From: Streptomyces sp. ICBB 8177
Lineage (GTDB): Bacteria > Actinomycetota > Actinomycetes > Streptomycetales > Streptomycetaceae
Direction of reading: 5' to 3'
DNA: 64,000 nucleotides
Assembly: GCF_003144095.1 (NCBI RefSeq)
Contig: NZ_NSKH01000003.1
Span: 62,001 to 126,000, forward strand
Below are positions 26,933 through 35,502 of this stretch, in pieces; positions within the stretch are counted from its first letter, which is position 1, and every line of letters begins with the position of its first letter. The notes beneath the pieces are model-generated. The model searched no databases. It was not told the DNA's origin and saw only the letters and a list, made by a program, of their open reading frames with translations. The translations under genes and the position numbers were made by a program.

Positions 26933-26948
26933 TCGAACACCTGTCCGA
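26933..26948 (+). promoter_or_regulatory. SOS-box-like site upstream of parE
   Basis: TCGAACACCTGTCCGA differs from the palindromic LexA consensus TCGAAC-N4-GTTCGA at one position. It lies 7 nt upstream of the -10 hexamer TAGCAT (26956-26961), over the spacer and -35 area, where a bound repressor would block RNA polymerase. Confidence 0.6.
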
Positions 26949-26955
26949 CCGGGGC

Positions 26956-26961
26956 TAGCAT
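26956..26961 (+). promoter_or_regulatory. -10 hexamer of the parE promoter
   Basis: TAGCAT follows the SOS-like box. The predicted start is about 180 nt before the parE GTG. Confidence 0.5.
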
Positions 26962-27147
26962 GAGAGATGGAAACCGGGTCGTGGCGAAGCCGCCACCGCA
27001 CGCATCGGTACCCTCTCCTCGGCGAACTTCGGCACGCACGACCCGGACCCGCCAGCCGCCGACCCCCGGCCGACCCAGGCCGGACCCAGGACTGCCGCGA
27101 TGCACGAGACGCACCGCGCCGCACGAGATGTACGAGGAGCCGCCCGC

Positions 27148-29271
27148 GTGACCGCCGACACTTCAGCGCCGTCCACCGCCCTGCTGAGTGGCGCGGACCG
27201 CGACGGCTCCAACTACACCGCGCGGCACCTGCTCGTCCTGGAAGGCCTGGAGGCGGTCCGCAAGCGCCCCGGCATGTACATCGGCTCGACCGACAGTCGC
27301 GGCCTGATGCACTGCGTGTGGGAGATCATCGACAACGCGGTCGACGAGGCCCTCGGCGGCTACTGCGACCGCATCGAGGTGCTGCTGCACGACGACGGCT
27401 CGGTCGAGGTCCGCGACAACGGCCGCGGCATCCCGGTCGACGTGGAGCCCAAGACCGGGCTGTCCGGCGTCGAGGTCGTGATGACCAAGCTGCACGCGGG
27501 CGGGAAGTTCGGCGGCGGCTCCTACGCGGCCTCCGGCGGTCTGCACGGTGTGGGCGCCTCCGTGGTCAACGCGCTCTCCGCCCGCCTGGACGTCGAGGTC
27601 GACCGCGGCGGCCACACCCACGCGATCAGCTTCCGGCGAGGAGTGCCCGGGATCTTCACCGAGCAGGGGCCGGACGCGCCGTTCGATCCGGCGAGCGGGC
27701 TGCGCAAGGCCAAGAAGGTACCGAAGACGCGCAGCGGCACCCGGGTGCGTTTCTGGGCCGACCGGCAGATCTTCCTCAAGGACGCCAGGCTCTCCCTGGA
27801 GAACCTCCACCAGCGAGCCCGCCAGACCGCCTTCCTGGTGCCGGGGCTGACCATCCTCGTACGCGACGAGCGGGCGGCAGCGGGCGAGGAGGGCCCCGTC
27901 GAGGAGGTCTTCCACTACGACGGCGGCATCGGCGAGTTCTGCGAGTACCTCGCGCCGGACAAGCCGCTGAGCGACGTGGTGCGACTGCAGGGCGAGGGGA
28001 CGTTCAAGGAGACCGTGCCAGTACTGGACGAGCGCGGGCACATGACGCCGACCGAGGTCACCCGTGACCTCGGTGTCGACATCGCGCTGCGCTGGGGCGC
28101 GGGCTACGACACCACCCTGCGCTCCTTCGTGAACATCATCGCCACGCCCAAGGGCGGCACCCACGTGGCCGGGTTCGAGCGCTCTCTCACCCGCACCCTC
28201 AACGAGGTGCTGCGCTCCACCAAGCTGCTGCGCGTCGCCGAGGACGACATCGCCAAGGACGACGCGACCGAGGGACTGACGGCGGTCGTCACCGTACGGC
28301 TGGCGGAGCCGCAGTTCGAGGGCCAGACCAAGGAGGTCCTCGGGACCTCGGCCGCCTCCCGGATCGTGGCGAACGTGGTGGCCAAGGAACTGAAGGCGTT
28401 CCTGACCTCGTCCAAGCGCGACCAGAAGCAGCAGGCCCGCGCGGTCCTGGAGAAGGTGGTCGCCGCCGCGCGCACCCGCATCGCCGCCCGACAGCACAAG
28501 GAGGCTCAGCGCCGCAAGACGGCCCTGGAGTCGTCGTCGCTGCCGGCGAAGCTCGCCGACTGCCGCAGCGACGACGTGGACCGCACGGAGTTGTTCATCG
28601 TGGAGGGCGACTCGGCGCTGGGCACCGCGAAGGTGGCCCGCAACTCCGAGTTCCAGGCGCTGCTGCCGATCCGCGGCAAGATCCTCAACGTGCAGAAGTC
28701 GTCCATCTCGGACATGCTCAAGAACGCCGAGTGCGGCGCGATCATCCAGGTCATAGGAGCCGGGTCCGGCCGGACCTTCGACATCGACGCGGCGCGCTAC
28801 GGCAAGGTCATCTTCCTCGCCGACGCGGATGTGGACGGCGCCCACATCCGCACCCTGCTGCTCACGCTCTTCCAGCGATACATGCGGCCGATGGTCGAGG
28901 AGGGGCGGGTCTTCTCCGCGGTGCCGCCGCTGCACCGCATCGAGCTGACCAACCCCAAGAAGGGGCAGGACAAGTACATCTACACGTATTCCGACAACGA
29001 GCTGCGCCAGACGCTCCTGGACCTCCAGCGTCGCAACGTCCGCTACAAGGACAGCATCCAGCGCTACAAGGGTCTCGGCGAGATGGACGCCGACCAGCTC
29101 GCGGAGACCACGATGGACCCCAGGCACCGCACCCTGCGCCGGATCAACATCAGCGACCTGGAGGCGGCGGAGCGCGTCTTCGACCTGCTGATGGGCAACG
29201 AGGTCGCCCCACGCAAGGAGTTCATCACCAACGCGGCGGCCACGCTGGACAGGTCCCGCATCGACGCGTGA
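27148..29271 (+). CDS. parE: DNA topoisomerase IV subunit B (ParE)
   Basis: ATPase subunit of type IIA topoisomerase that decatenates daughter chromosomes. 707 aa from the GTG at 27148 (GAGGAG upstream). The GHKL ATPase has IIDNAVDEALGG near residue 65, RDNGRGIPVD and GLHGVGASVVNALS. The TOPRIM domain has EGDSALGTAK at about residue 486 and DADVDGAH at about 560, with the Asp pair and Glu for magnesium. C-terminal RYKGLGEMD follows. It is assigned as ParE rather than GyrB because parC lies 12 kb away and gyrB sits near oriC in Streptomyces. The hairpin at 29274-29303 ends the gene. Confidence 0.95.
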   Translation: MTADTSAPSTALLSGADRDGSNYTARHLLVLEGLEAVRKRPGMYIGSTDSRGLMHCVWEIIDNAVDEALGGYCDRIEVLLHDDGSVEVRDNGRGIPVDVEPKTGLSGVEVVMTKLHAGGKFGGGSYAASGGLHGVGASVVNALSARLDVEVDRGGHTHAISFRRGVPGIFTEQGPDAPFDPASGLRKAKKVPKTRSGTRVRFWADRQIFLKDARLSLENLHQRARQTAFLVPGLTILVRDERAAAGEEGPVEEVFHYDGGIGEFCEYLAPDKPLSDVVRLQGEGTFKETVPVLDERGHMTPTEVTRDLGVDIALRWGAGYDTTLRSFVNIIATPKGGTHVAGFERSLTRTLNEVLRSTKLLRVAEDDIAKDDATEGLTAVVTVRLAEPQFEGQTKEVLGTSAASRIVANVVAKELKAFLTSSKRDQKQQARAVLEKVVAAARTRIAARQHKEAQRRKTALESSSLPAKLADCRSDDVDRTELFIVEGDSALGTAKVARNSEFQALLPIRGKILNVQKSSISDMLKNAECGAIIQVIGAGSGRTFDIDAARYGKVIFLADADVDGAHIRTLLLTLFQRYMRPMVEEGRVFSAVPPLHRIELTNPKKGQDKYIYTYSDNELRQTLLDLQRRNVRYKDSIQRYKGLGEMDADQLAETTMDPRHRTLRRINISDLEAAERVFDLLMGNEVAPRKEFITNAAATLDRSRIDA

Positions 29272-29273
29272 GA

Positions 29274-29303
29274 TCCGGGGGCCGGCGGAAGCCGGACCCC
29301 GGA
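29274..29303 (+). terminator. parE terminator hairpin
   Basis: TCCGGGGGCCGG pairs with CCGGACCCCGGA at 11 of 12 positions across a 6-nt loop, immediately after the stop. Confidence 0.75.
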
Positions 29304-29663
29304 GCGGGTGGCCGGGGGTGGGGCGCCGGCTGCGCGGTGAGGCGCTGCGAGGCAAGGGGGCGCACGGGCCTGCCTGTGGACGTGGGCGTGGGCATGCCCG
29401 TGGACGTGTTCAGGGACGTAGGCGGCGCGAGCCGGTGCACGCTGAAGATCTCGCGCCTGCTCTGGCCTGGGCTGTTGCCGTCGGCGGAGTGAGCGGGTTC
29501 CGGCCCGCCCTCGCACCCCTACAGCCACAGTGACCGCCGCCCGCGCCGGCCCTCCCGCCCGGCGCTGAACGACCACGCGACGGGAACGCCCCCGCGATCC
29601 GACGGCCGCCGCCCCTCCGCCATCGACCACCCGCGCCTCCGGCCGTCGATGAGCCGCACCGCC

Positions 29664-29728
29664 CGTCGCCGAACACCGCCCCGTTGCCCGTCGCCGAACA
29701 CCGCCCCGTCGCCGGTCGCCGAACACCG
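29664..29728. repeat. 25-bp tandem repeat, three copies
   Basis: CGTCGCCGAACACCG (second and third copies with one or two changes) starts at 29664, 29689 and 29714, exactly 25 bp apart, with related CCCCGT spacers. Confidence 0.8.
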
Positions 29729-29780
29729 ACCACCGGCCGCCCCCGCGCCTAACCGCGCCACCTCGCGCCTTACTCAGGAG

Positions 29781-29828
29781 GCTTCTCCACCCCAGGGTGG
29801 AGAAGCATCTCCACCCGAAGCTCCACCC
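29781..29828. promoter_or_regulatory. Cluster of four CTCCACCC half-sites
   Basis: A 26-bp near-perfect palindrome (12-bp arms beginning GCTTCTCCACCC, 2-nt centre) at 29781-29806 is followed by direct copies of CTCCACCC at 29809-29816 and 29821-29828, 12 bp apart. It lies 146 nt ahead of the membrane-protein gene, and the palindrome could be an operator for the NarL-type regulator encoded in this operon. A terminator role is possible but does not explain the extra half-sites. Confidence 0.6.
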
Positions 29829-29974
29829 TGGCGCCGATCCGGACGGGGGCTGGCCCTCGTAGCTTCGATTTCAGCAGCACGGCACGGCCCCTGTTCCAAG
29901 CGCCCCCGATTCAGCGGGCCTTGATCAGCGGGCCGTGATCCAGCGGTCTTCTTCGCAGCTCGGAGGCACTCCTC

Positions 29975-30463
29975 ATGTCCGGTCTGGCCAACATCGTCGT
30001 GATCGTGGCGGTCGTCGCCCTGGTGATCGTGCGCCAGAGCCGGCCCCGCCGCGTCAAGGACGGCCGAAGCTGGTGGATCCTCCCGGCCGTGCTGCTCTAT
30101 CTGGCACTGCGGGAGCACGGGATCGTCGACGCCCACCACCAGGCGGTCTCGGTGGGGCTGCTCGCCGGAGAGCTGCTGATAGGCGCGGGCATGGGTGTCG
30201 TCTGGGCGTTCACCAGCCGCATATGGCGTGACCAGGACGGCGTGGTGTGGACGAAGGGCACCAAGGCCACGGCCGCCGCCTGGGTCGGGGGCATCGCGTT
30301 GCGCATCGGTCTCGCGGCCGTCGGCGCGATGATGGGGGTGCACCAGGGCGAGGGAGCGACCATGCTCGCTCTGGCGGGGACGTTGCTGATACGCACCGGG
30401 CTGGTCGTCTGGCGGGCGCGTGAGCTGGAGCCGGTCGGGTTCGGTGCGACGGCCGCACCGTGA
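29975..30463 (+). CDS. CcdC/DUF1453-like membrane protein
   Basis: 162 aa with about four or five transmembrane helices (ANIVVIVAVVALVIV; WWILPAVLLYLAL; SVGLLAGELLIGAGMGVVW; AWVGGIALRIGLAAVG; LALAGTLLIRTGLVVW). The RxVKDGRSWW and RxWRDQDGVVWTKGT loops are typical of the small integral-membrane family annotated CcdC-like/DUF1453. GGAG precedes the ATG. Its stop overlaps the kinase start by 4 nt, so it is translated with the kinase and may be an accessory sensor component. Function unknown. Confidence 0.83.
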   Translation: MSGLANIVVIVAVVALVIVRQSRPRRVKDGRSWWILPAVLLYLALREHGIVDAHHQAVSVGLLAGELLIGAGMGVVWAFTSRIWRDQDGVVWTKGTKATAAAWVGGIALRIGLAAVGAMMGVHQGEGATMLALAGTLLIRTGLVVWRARELEPVGFGATAAP

Positions 30464-31650
30464 CGATGGTCGGAGCGAAGGGTGCCTACGTGGGGCTGAC
30501 CTTCTGGACGCAGTGGCCTTCGCGAGAGGCGCTGGCGAAGCAGGGCCGCACCGCGACGCAGCGCGGCCTGGCCTGGCTGATGCGGCTGGCGGTGCTGGCG
30601 GCGCTCGTGTGGGACGCCGTCGCCAACCGTCAGACGGCGGGTACGCGGTCGATGCTGACGCTGGTCGTCGCCGTGCTCCTCACCGGAGTCATCGTCTACG
30701 GGTTGATCCACTACACGCTGGGCCATCGACTCTGGCAGTCGGTCGCCATGATGGCGCTGCTCATCGGCGCCGCCTATATGGCGTGGTCGGCCCAGGCGGA
30801 GGTCGTGGCGACGGTGCTGTGGTGCGGTTGCGCGGTGATGGCGATCGAGCGGTTGCCCCTGGCCGCGGCCGCGCTGGTCGCGACGGGCGCCCTCGGCTCC
30901 TACGTGACCGTCGGCAGCACGGACAGCGGGCTCAACAAGGCGCTGTCCGTCGTGGGGATCTGCCTGGTCGGATACGTGATGAGGCTGGACGCGGAGGCGC
31001 GGGGCAACACCCAGCGGATGCTGGCGCAGGAGCGGGCGGCGCGGGCCGCTGAGGCGGAATCGGCGGCGCTGCGCGAACGTGGACGGATCGCGCGGGAGAT
31101 CCACGACGTGCTGGCGCACAGCCTGTCCGCGCAGATGGTGCACCTGGAGGCCGCCCGGCTGCTGATCGAGCGGGGCGGGGAGCGTGAGGAGGTACTCGAC
31201 CGGGTGGTCGCGGCCCGCCGGATGGCACGGCAGGGGCTGGCCGAGACGCGGCAGGCGCTGTCCGCCCTGCGAGGGGAGATGACGCCGGCGGAGGAGTTCC
31301 TGCGCGAGTTGGTGGAGTCCGAGGGGGCGCGGCTGCGTATCGACGGAGAGCGCAGGGAGCTGCCCGCCGAGGCCGGGCTCGCGGTGCGGCGGGTGGCGCA
31401 GGAGGCGATGACCAACGCGCGCAAGCACGCCCCGGGGGCGATGGTGGCGGTGCGTCTCGACTATCAGCCGGGGGAGGTGGAACTGGAGGTGAGGGACTTC
31501 GGCGGTCAGCCTGTGGATAACGGACTGAGTGCCTCTGGAGCGGGTTACGGTCTGCTCGGGATGCGTGAACGCGCCGAGTTGCTCGGCGGGACGCTGGAGG
31601 CGGGACCGGCCGAGGAGGGGTTCGTGGTGCGTCTGCGGGTGCCGGCGTAA
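30460..31650 (+). CDS. Sensor histidine kinase, NarL/DesK type (HisKA_3)
   Basis: 396 aa, starting at the GTG that overlaps the previous stop (GTGA). About six membrane helices occupy residues 35-175 and no large extracytoplasmic domain is present, so sensing is probably in the membrane. The dimerisation helix has the phosphorylated His in RGRIAREIHDVLAHSLSAQ (about residue 218). The ATPase domain has RRVAQEAMTNARKHA, VRDFGG (where D is followed by FGG) and GYGLLGMRERAELLGG. It pairs with the next gene; the stop TAA overlaps its ATG. Confidence 0.93.
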   Translation: MTMVGAKGAYVGLTFWTQWPSREALAKQGRTATQRGLAWLMRLAVLAALVWDAVANRQTAGTRSMLTLVVAVLLTGVIVYGLIHYTLGHRLWQSVAMMALLIGAAYMAWSAQAEVVATVLWCGCAVMAIERLPLAAAALVATGALGSYVTVGSTDSGLNKALSVVGICLVGYVMRLDAEARGNTQRMLAQERAARAAEAESAALRERGRIAREIHDVLAHSLSAQMVHLEAARLLIERGGEREEVLDRVVAARRMARQGLAETRQALSALRGEMTPAEEFLRELVESEGARLRIDGERRELPAEAGLAVRRVAQEAMTNARKHAPGAMVAVRLDYQPGEVELEVRDFGGQPVDNGLSASGAGYGLLGMRERAELLGGTLEAGPAEEGFVVRLRVPA

Positions 31651-32531
31651 TGACCGGACGTGTCGTACGGGTGGTGGTGGCGGACGACCAGACGGTGGTC
31701 CGCGAGGGGATCGTGACGCTGCTGGGGCTGCTGCCCGGGCTGGACGTGGTCGGCGCGGCGGGTGACGGGGAGGAGGCGGTGCGGCTGGTGGCGGAGACGT
31801 CGCCGGACGTGGTGTTGATGGACCTGCGGATGCCCAGGTGCGACGGGGCGGAGGCGACCCGGCGGATTCGCAGGGACCACCCAGGGACGCAGGTGGTGGT
31901 GCTGACGACGTTCGGCGACGACGACTCGCTCTTCCCGGCGTTGCAGGCGGGGGCGCGCGGCTATCTGACGAAGGACGCAGGCAGCGAGGAGATCCTGCGG
32001 GCGATCGAAGACGTGGTGGCCGGGCAGGCGGGGTTGTCGCCGCAGGTGCAGCGGCGGTTGCTGGAGCGGTTGTCGCAGCAGGGGGCGTCTTTCGGCACCG
32101 CGGCGTCCGTTGACCCGGGAGGTGGCGGCCGGGCCGGGGCCTCGATCCGTTCCGGGGATGAGGGCGAGCCCGCGGCGCTTCGGCGCGATGGCCTCGGCGC
32201 CGCGAGTGAAGCCGACCGCGCCGAGAGCGCTGATCGCGTCGGTGTGGATCGCCACGGCGCCGATGCCGAGCCAGGGGCCGAGCAGCAGCCGCAGGCCGGT
32301 ACAACGGACTTGCCGGACGGGCTGACCGCGCGGGAGGCCGAGGTGCTGGGACTGGTGGCGGACGGGCTGTCCAACGCGGAGATCGCGACGCGGCTCTTCG
32401 TCAGCCACGCCACGGTCAAGACGCACATCAACAACCTGTTCGCGAAGACCGGGGTGCGGGACCGGGCACAGGCCGTGCGGTACGCGTACCTGCACGGGAT
32501 CAACCCGGCGCGCGGCAGGGGCGGGGAGTGA
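31650..32531 (+). CDS. LuxR/NarL-family response regulator with a long interdomain linker
   Basis: 293 aa. The receiver spans residues 1-125 with VVVADDQTVVREG, phosphoacceptor Asp in VVLMDLRMP (about residue 56), VVVLTTFGD and GYLTKDAG. The LuxR helix-turn-helix is from about residue 223 (LTAREAEVLGLVADGLSNAEIA, FVSHATVKTHINNLFAKTGV). Such proteins normally have about 15-25 residues between the domains; here about 85 acidic, low-complexity residues (137-222) are inserted. It should bind operators such as the half-site cluster before the operon. Translationally coupled to the kinase. Confidence 0.92.
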   Translation: MTGRVVRVVVADDQTVVREGIVTLLGLLPGLDVVGAAGDGEEAVRLVAETSPDVVLMDLRMPRCDGAEATRRIRRDHPGTQVVVLTTFGDDDSLFPALQAGARGYLTKDAGSEEILRAIEDVVAGQAGLSPQVQRRLLERLSQQGASFGTAASVDPGGGGRAGASIRSGDEGEPAALRRDGLGAASEADRAESADRVGVDRHGADAEPGAEQQPQAGTTDLPDGLTAREAEVLGLVADGLSNAEIATRLFVSHATVKTHINNLFAKTGVRDRAQAVRYAYLHGINPARGRGGE

Positions 32532-32694
32532 CCCTGGGGAGGCGGCGGCCGGTTTCGGGGGGGTGTCACCTGATGGAGTGAACGTTTCGGCAACCGCGTG
32601 AGACGTCAGTTCCGTTCTGTCCATTCTTGGGCCCACATGGCCTGGCCGGCCCAAGGCCACCGGCCGATCGGCGTGCGGCTCAAGGAGATTCACC

Positions 32695-33117
32695 GTGGAC
32701 GTTCACGACGGCGCGCAGGGGACCCGGCTCGGGGTGGAGGACCCCTGGGCGGCGGCTCTCGACGCCGGTCCGTGGCAGGAGCCGCCACGTCCGGAGCCGC
32801 CGGAGCGTACCGGGGTCTACCAGGAGGTGCAGGCGGGGGAGGAGTTCCGGGAGGTGCGCAGGCGGTACCGGCGGTTCGCGTTCCCGGCGTCGGCGGCGTT
32901 CTTCGTCTGGTACCTGGCGTACCTGCTGACGGCCACCATGGCGCCGGGGCTGATGGCCCGGCGGGTGGACGGCGCGGTCAACGTGGCGATGGTGGCGGGG
33001 CTGGCGCAGTTCGGCACGACGTTCCTGCTGACGTGGGCGTACGCGCGGCACGCCCGGTTGCGGCGGGACCGGGCGGCGTTGGAGCTGCGGTGGGACACCC
33101 AGGAGCGGGTCCGGTGA
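32695..33117 (+). CDS. DUF485 membrane protein (acetate-symporter partner, YjcH-like)
   Basis: 140 aa from a GTG with AAGGAG 6 nt upstream. Residues 1-55 are a Pro/Glu-rich cytoplasmic start. Two transmembrane helices (FAFPASAAFFVWYLAYLLTA and ALAQFGTTFLLTWAYARH-like VAGLAQFGTTFLLTWAYA) define DUF485. In E. coli yjcH precedes actP, and the same order holds here. The stop overlaps the symporter GTG by 4 nt, giving tight coupling. Confidence 0.88.
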   Translation: MDVHDGAQGTRLGVEDPWAAALDAGPWQEPPRPEPPERTGVYQEVQAGEEFREVRRRYRRFAFPASAAFFVWYLAYLLTATMAPGLMARRVDGAVNVAMVAGLAQFGTTFLLTWAYARHARLRRDRAALELRWDTQERVR

Positions 33118-34766
33118 GCGGGGTGCCGATGAGGGTGCGAGAGGCGGTCCCGGCACACCCGTTGGCCGCGTCGGCGACGGAGCATCAGGGGCTGGCGATG
33201 ACGCTGTTCACGGTGTTCGTCGCCGTGACGCTGGCGATCACCGTGTGGGTGGGGCGGCGCCGGAGCGACTCGGAGGAGTTCTTCTCGGGGGGCCGGATGT
33301 TCTCGCCCATGGAGAACGGTTTCGCCATCTCCGGGGACTACCTCTCCGCAGGATCGTTCCTGGGCGTCTCCGGGCTCATCGCGCTCTACGGGTACGACGG
33401 CATCCTCTACCTCATCGGCTTCCTGGTCGCCTGGCTCGGAGTGCTGATGCTGGTGGCCGAACTCGTGCGCAACTGCGGGCGGTTCACGCTGGCCGACGTG
33501 CTGTCGGCGCGGATGCGCGAGCGGCCGGTGCGGGTCGCGGCGGGGACCTCGTCGATCACGGTGTCGGTGCTCTACCTGGTGGCGCAGATGGTCGGCGCGG
33601 GCAGTCTGGTCTCGTTGCTCCTCGGCGACCAGGGCGGTTACGCGCGGGCGTGGAGCGTCGTCGGTGTCGGCACGCTGATGGTGGTGTACGTGGCGTTCGG
33701 CGGCATGCGGGCCACGACCTGGATCCAGATCGTGAAGGCGGTGCTGCTGCTCGGCGGGACGGTGGCGCTGACCGTGCTGGTGCTGCTCCGTTTCCACGGC
33801 GACGTCAACGGCCTGCTGCGCGCGGCTGCCGACGGCAGCGGCCACGGATCGGCTTATCTGCGGCCGGGGTTGAAGTACGGCGGGTCGTGGACCAACCGGC
33901 TGGACTTCTTCAGCCTCGGCCTCGCGCTGGTGCTCGGCACCGCGGGGCTGCCGCACATCCTCGCGCGGTTCTACACGGTGCCGACCGCGCGGGCGGCACG
34001 CCGGTCGGCGGTGTGGGCGGTCGGGCTGATCGGGGTGTTCTACCTGATGACGATGGTGCTGGGGCTGGGCGCTTCGGCCGTCGTGGGCTCGGACGCGGTG
34101 CGCGAGTCGGACCCGGCGGGCAACACCGCGGTCCCGCTGCTCGCCCTCGACCTGGGCGGCGGTTCCGGATCGACCGGTGGCACCGTGCTGTTCGCCGTGG
34201 TCGGGGCGATCGCCTTCGCCACGATCCTCGCCGTCGTCGCCGGGCTGACGCTGACCTCCTCCGCCTCCGTGGCGCACGACCTGTACGCGGGGCTGCGGCG
34301 CCGCGCGGCGGAGCCCGGCGGGCGCGAGGAGGTCAGGGTGGCGCGGTTCGCGGCCGTGGGAATCGGGGCGGTCGCGATCGTGCTGACGCTGTTCGCCCGA
34401 GGGCTGAACACCGCGGTCGTGGTCGGCGTGGCCTTCGCGGTGGCCGCCTCGGCGAACGTGCCCGCCCTGCTGTTCACGCTGTTCTGGCGCAGGTTCACCA
34501 CCCGGGGAACGGTCTGGGCGATCTACGGGGGACTGGTGCCCGCGGTCGTGCTGGTGCTCTTCTCACCGGTCGTGTCGGGTGCGCCGGGAGCGATCTTCCC
34601 GGGCGCGGACTTCCACTGGTTCCCGTTGCAGAACCCGGGCATCGTCTCCATCCCGCTGGGCTTCCTCGCGGGCTGGCTGGGCACCGTGCTGCCCGGCGAG
34701 CGGGCGGACGCCGGGCGGCACGCGGAGTTGGAGGTGCGGTCGCTGACCGGCGCGGGCGCGGTGTGA
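33114..34766 (+). CDS. Solute:sodium symporter, acetate-permease (ActP) type
   Basis: 550 aa from the GTG overlapping the DUF485 stop. The frame is open for 172 more codons upstream but the overlapping GTG is chosen by coupling. Thirteen or fourteen membrane helices. SSS markers: DYLSAGSFLGVSGLIALYGYDG, GCGDxxLADVLSARM-like GRFTLADVLSARM, GGMRATTWIQIVKAVLL and GTAGLPHILARFYTVP. Family members import acetate and other short monocarboxylates with sodium or protons. It is convergent with the CitB-like regulator gene, 26 nt between stops. Confidence 0.92.
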   Translation: MSGVPMRVREAVPAHPLAASATEHQGLAMTLFTVFVAVTLAITVWVGRRRSDSEEFFSGGRMFSPMENGFAISGDYLSAGSFLGVSGLIALYGYDGILYLIGFLVAWLGVLMLVAELVRNCGRFTLADVLSARMRERPVRVAAGTSSITVSVLYLVAQMVGAGSLVSLLLGDQGGYARAWSVVGVGTLMVVYVAFGGMRATTWIQIVKAVLLLGGTVALTVLVLLRFHGDVNGLLRAAADGSGHGSAYLRPGLKYGGSWTNRLDFFSLGLALVLGTAGLPHILARFYTVPTARAARRSAVWAVGLIGVFYLMTMVLGLGASAVVGSDAVRESDPAGNTAVPLLALDLGGGSGSTGGTVLFAVVGAIAFATILAVVAGLTLTSSASVAHDLYAGLRRRAAEPGGREEVRVARFAAVGIGAVAIVLTLFARGLNTAVVVGVAFAVAASANVPALLFTLFWRRFTTRGTVWAIYGGLVPAVVLVLFSPVVSGAPGAIFPGADFHWFPLQNPGIVSIPLGFLAGWLGTVLPGERADAGRHAELEVRSLTGAGAV

Positions 34767-34791
34767 ACGCGCCACCGCGCGCCGACGAGGG

Positions 34792-35502
34792 TCACGCCCT
34801 CGCGCGGTACCGGTGTTCGGGGCGGCCGGTCGTGCCGTAGCGCAGTTCCAGGCGGGCCAGGCCCTCGCGCACCAGGTACGACAGATAGCGCTGCGCGGTC
34901 GCACGGGAGACGCCGGTCGCCTCGGCCACCTCCGCCGCCGACAGGTCGCGTCGCGCCGCCCGCACCGCGTCCCGCACCAGCGCCAGGGTCGGCGCGGAAT
35001 GCCCCTTGGCCGGGACCGGGGGCAGCGCGGCCGGTCGCGCCGCGCTGAACAGCGCGTCCACGTCCGCCTGGTCGGCCTGCGCCCCCGGTTCCAACGCGTC
35101 CATCCGGTGGCGCAGATCACGGTAGGCGCCCAGCCGTTCGGCGAGCGCGGCCGCGCCGAACGGCTTGACCAGGTAGCCGACCGCGCCCAGCCGCATCGCC
35201 GAGCGGACCGAGGCCACGTCCCGGGCGGCCGTGGTCACGACGGCGTCCGGACGCGCCCCGCCGGCCTCGTCGGTCAGCCGGCGCAGTACGTCGAGGCCGG
35301 AGCCGTCCGGCAGGTAGACATCGAGCAGCAGCAGGTCCGGGCTCAGTTCGCGGACCGCGGCGAGCGCGGCGGCCACCGACGCGGCCTGCCCGGCGACCTC
35401 GAAACCGGCGACCCGGGTGACGTACGCGGCGTGGATGCCGCTGACCCGGAAGTCGTCCTCGACGACCAGCGTCCTGATCGGCGTCGCGTCGACGATCGTC
35501 AT
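34792..35502 (-). CDS. Response regulator, CitB/DcuR type
   Basis: 236 aa. Receiver (residues 9-125): VVEDDFRVSGIHAAY, phosphoacceptor Asp in LLLLDVYLPDGSG (about residue 59), TTAARD and GAVGYLVKPFG. The C-terminal DNA-binding part (from about residue 165) has the HTH of the CitB family (LSAAEVAEATGVSRATAQRYLSYLVREG), rather than LuxR or OmpR helices. The ATG overlaps the kinase stop by 4 nt (ATGA). It is expected to regulate transport genes, possibly the symporter or the ABC importer nearby. Confidence 0.92.
   Translation of the reverse strand: MTIVDATPIRTLVVEDDFRVSGIHAAYVTRVAGFEVAGQAASVAAALAAVRELSPDLLLLDVYLPDGSGLDVLRRLTDEAGGARPDAVVTTAARDVASVRSAMRLGAVGYLVKPFGAAALAERLGAYRDLRHRMDALEPGAQADQADVDALFSAARPAALPPVPAKGHSAPTLALVRDAVRAARRDLSAAEVAEATGVSRATAQRYLSYLVREGLARLELRYGTTGRPEHRYRARA

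Larger units (their letters stand above)
26651..27147. other. parE promoter region
   Basis: 497 bp between divergent genes. It contains a 13-bp palindrome AGCTCGACGAGCT at 26665-26677, the SOS-like box at 26933-26948 and a good -10 TAGCAT at 26956-26961. The ORF beginning at 26967 is open but overlaps parE in another frame and is probably not a gene. Confidence 0.55.
29272..29974. other. Intergenic region with hairpin, minisatellite and operator cluster
   Basis: 703 bp with no gene supported. It holds the parE terminator, a 25-bp tandem repeat (29664-29728) and the palindrome cluster 29781-29828 ahead of the membrane-protein/two-component operon. Confidence 0.6.

Noticed and set aside
26967-28067. 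ORF starting 6 nt after the TAGCAT -10 upstream of parE
   Set aside because: It overlaps parE in a different frame, has an Arg/Pro-rich product and no conserved domain. Possible as a leaderless uORF but not supported.
31512-31520. Third perfect DnaA-box 9-mer TGTGGATAA
   Set aside because: It lies in the kinase coding sequence (codons for Pro-Val-Asp-Asn), so it is likely incidental.
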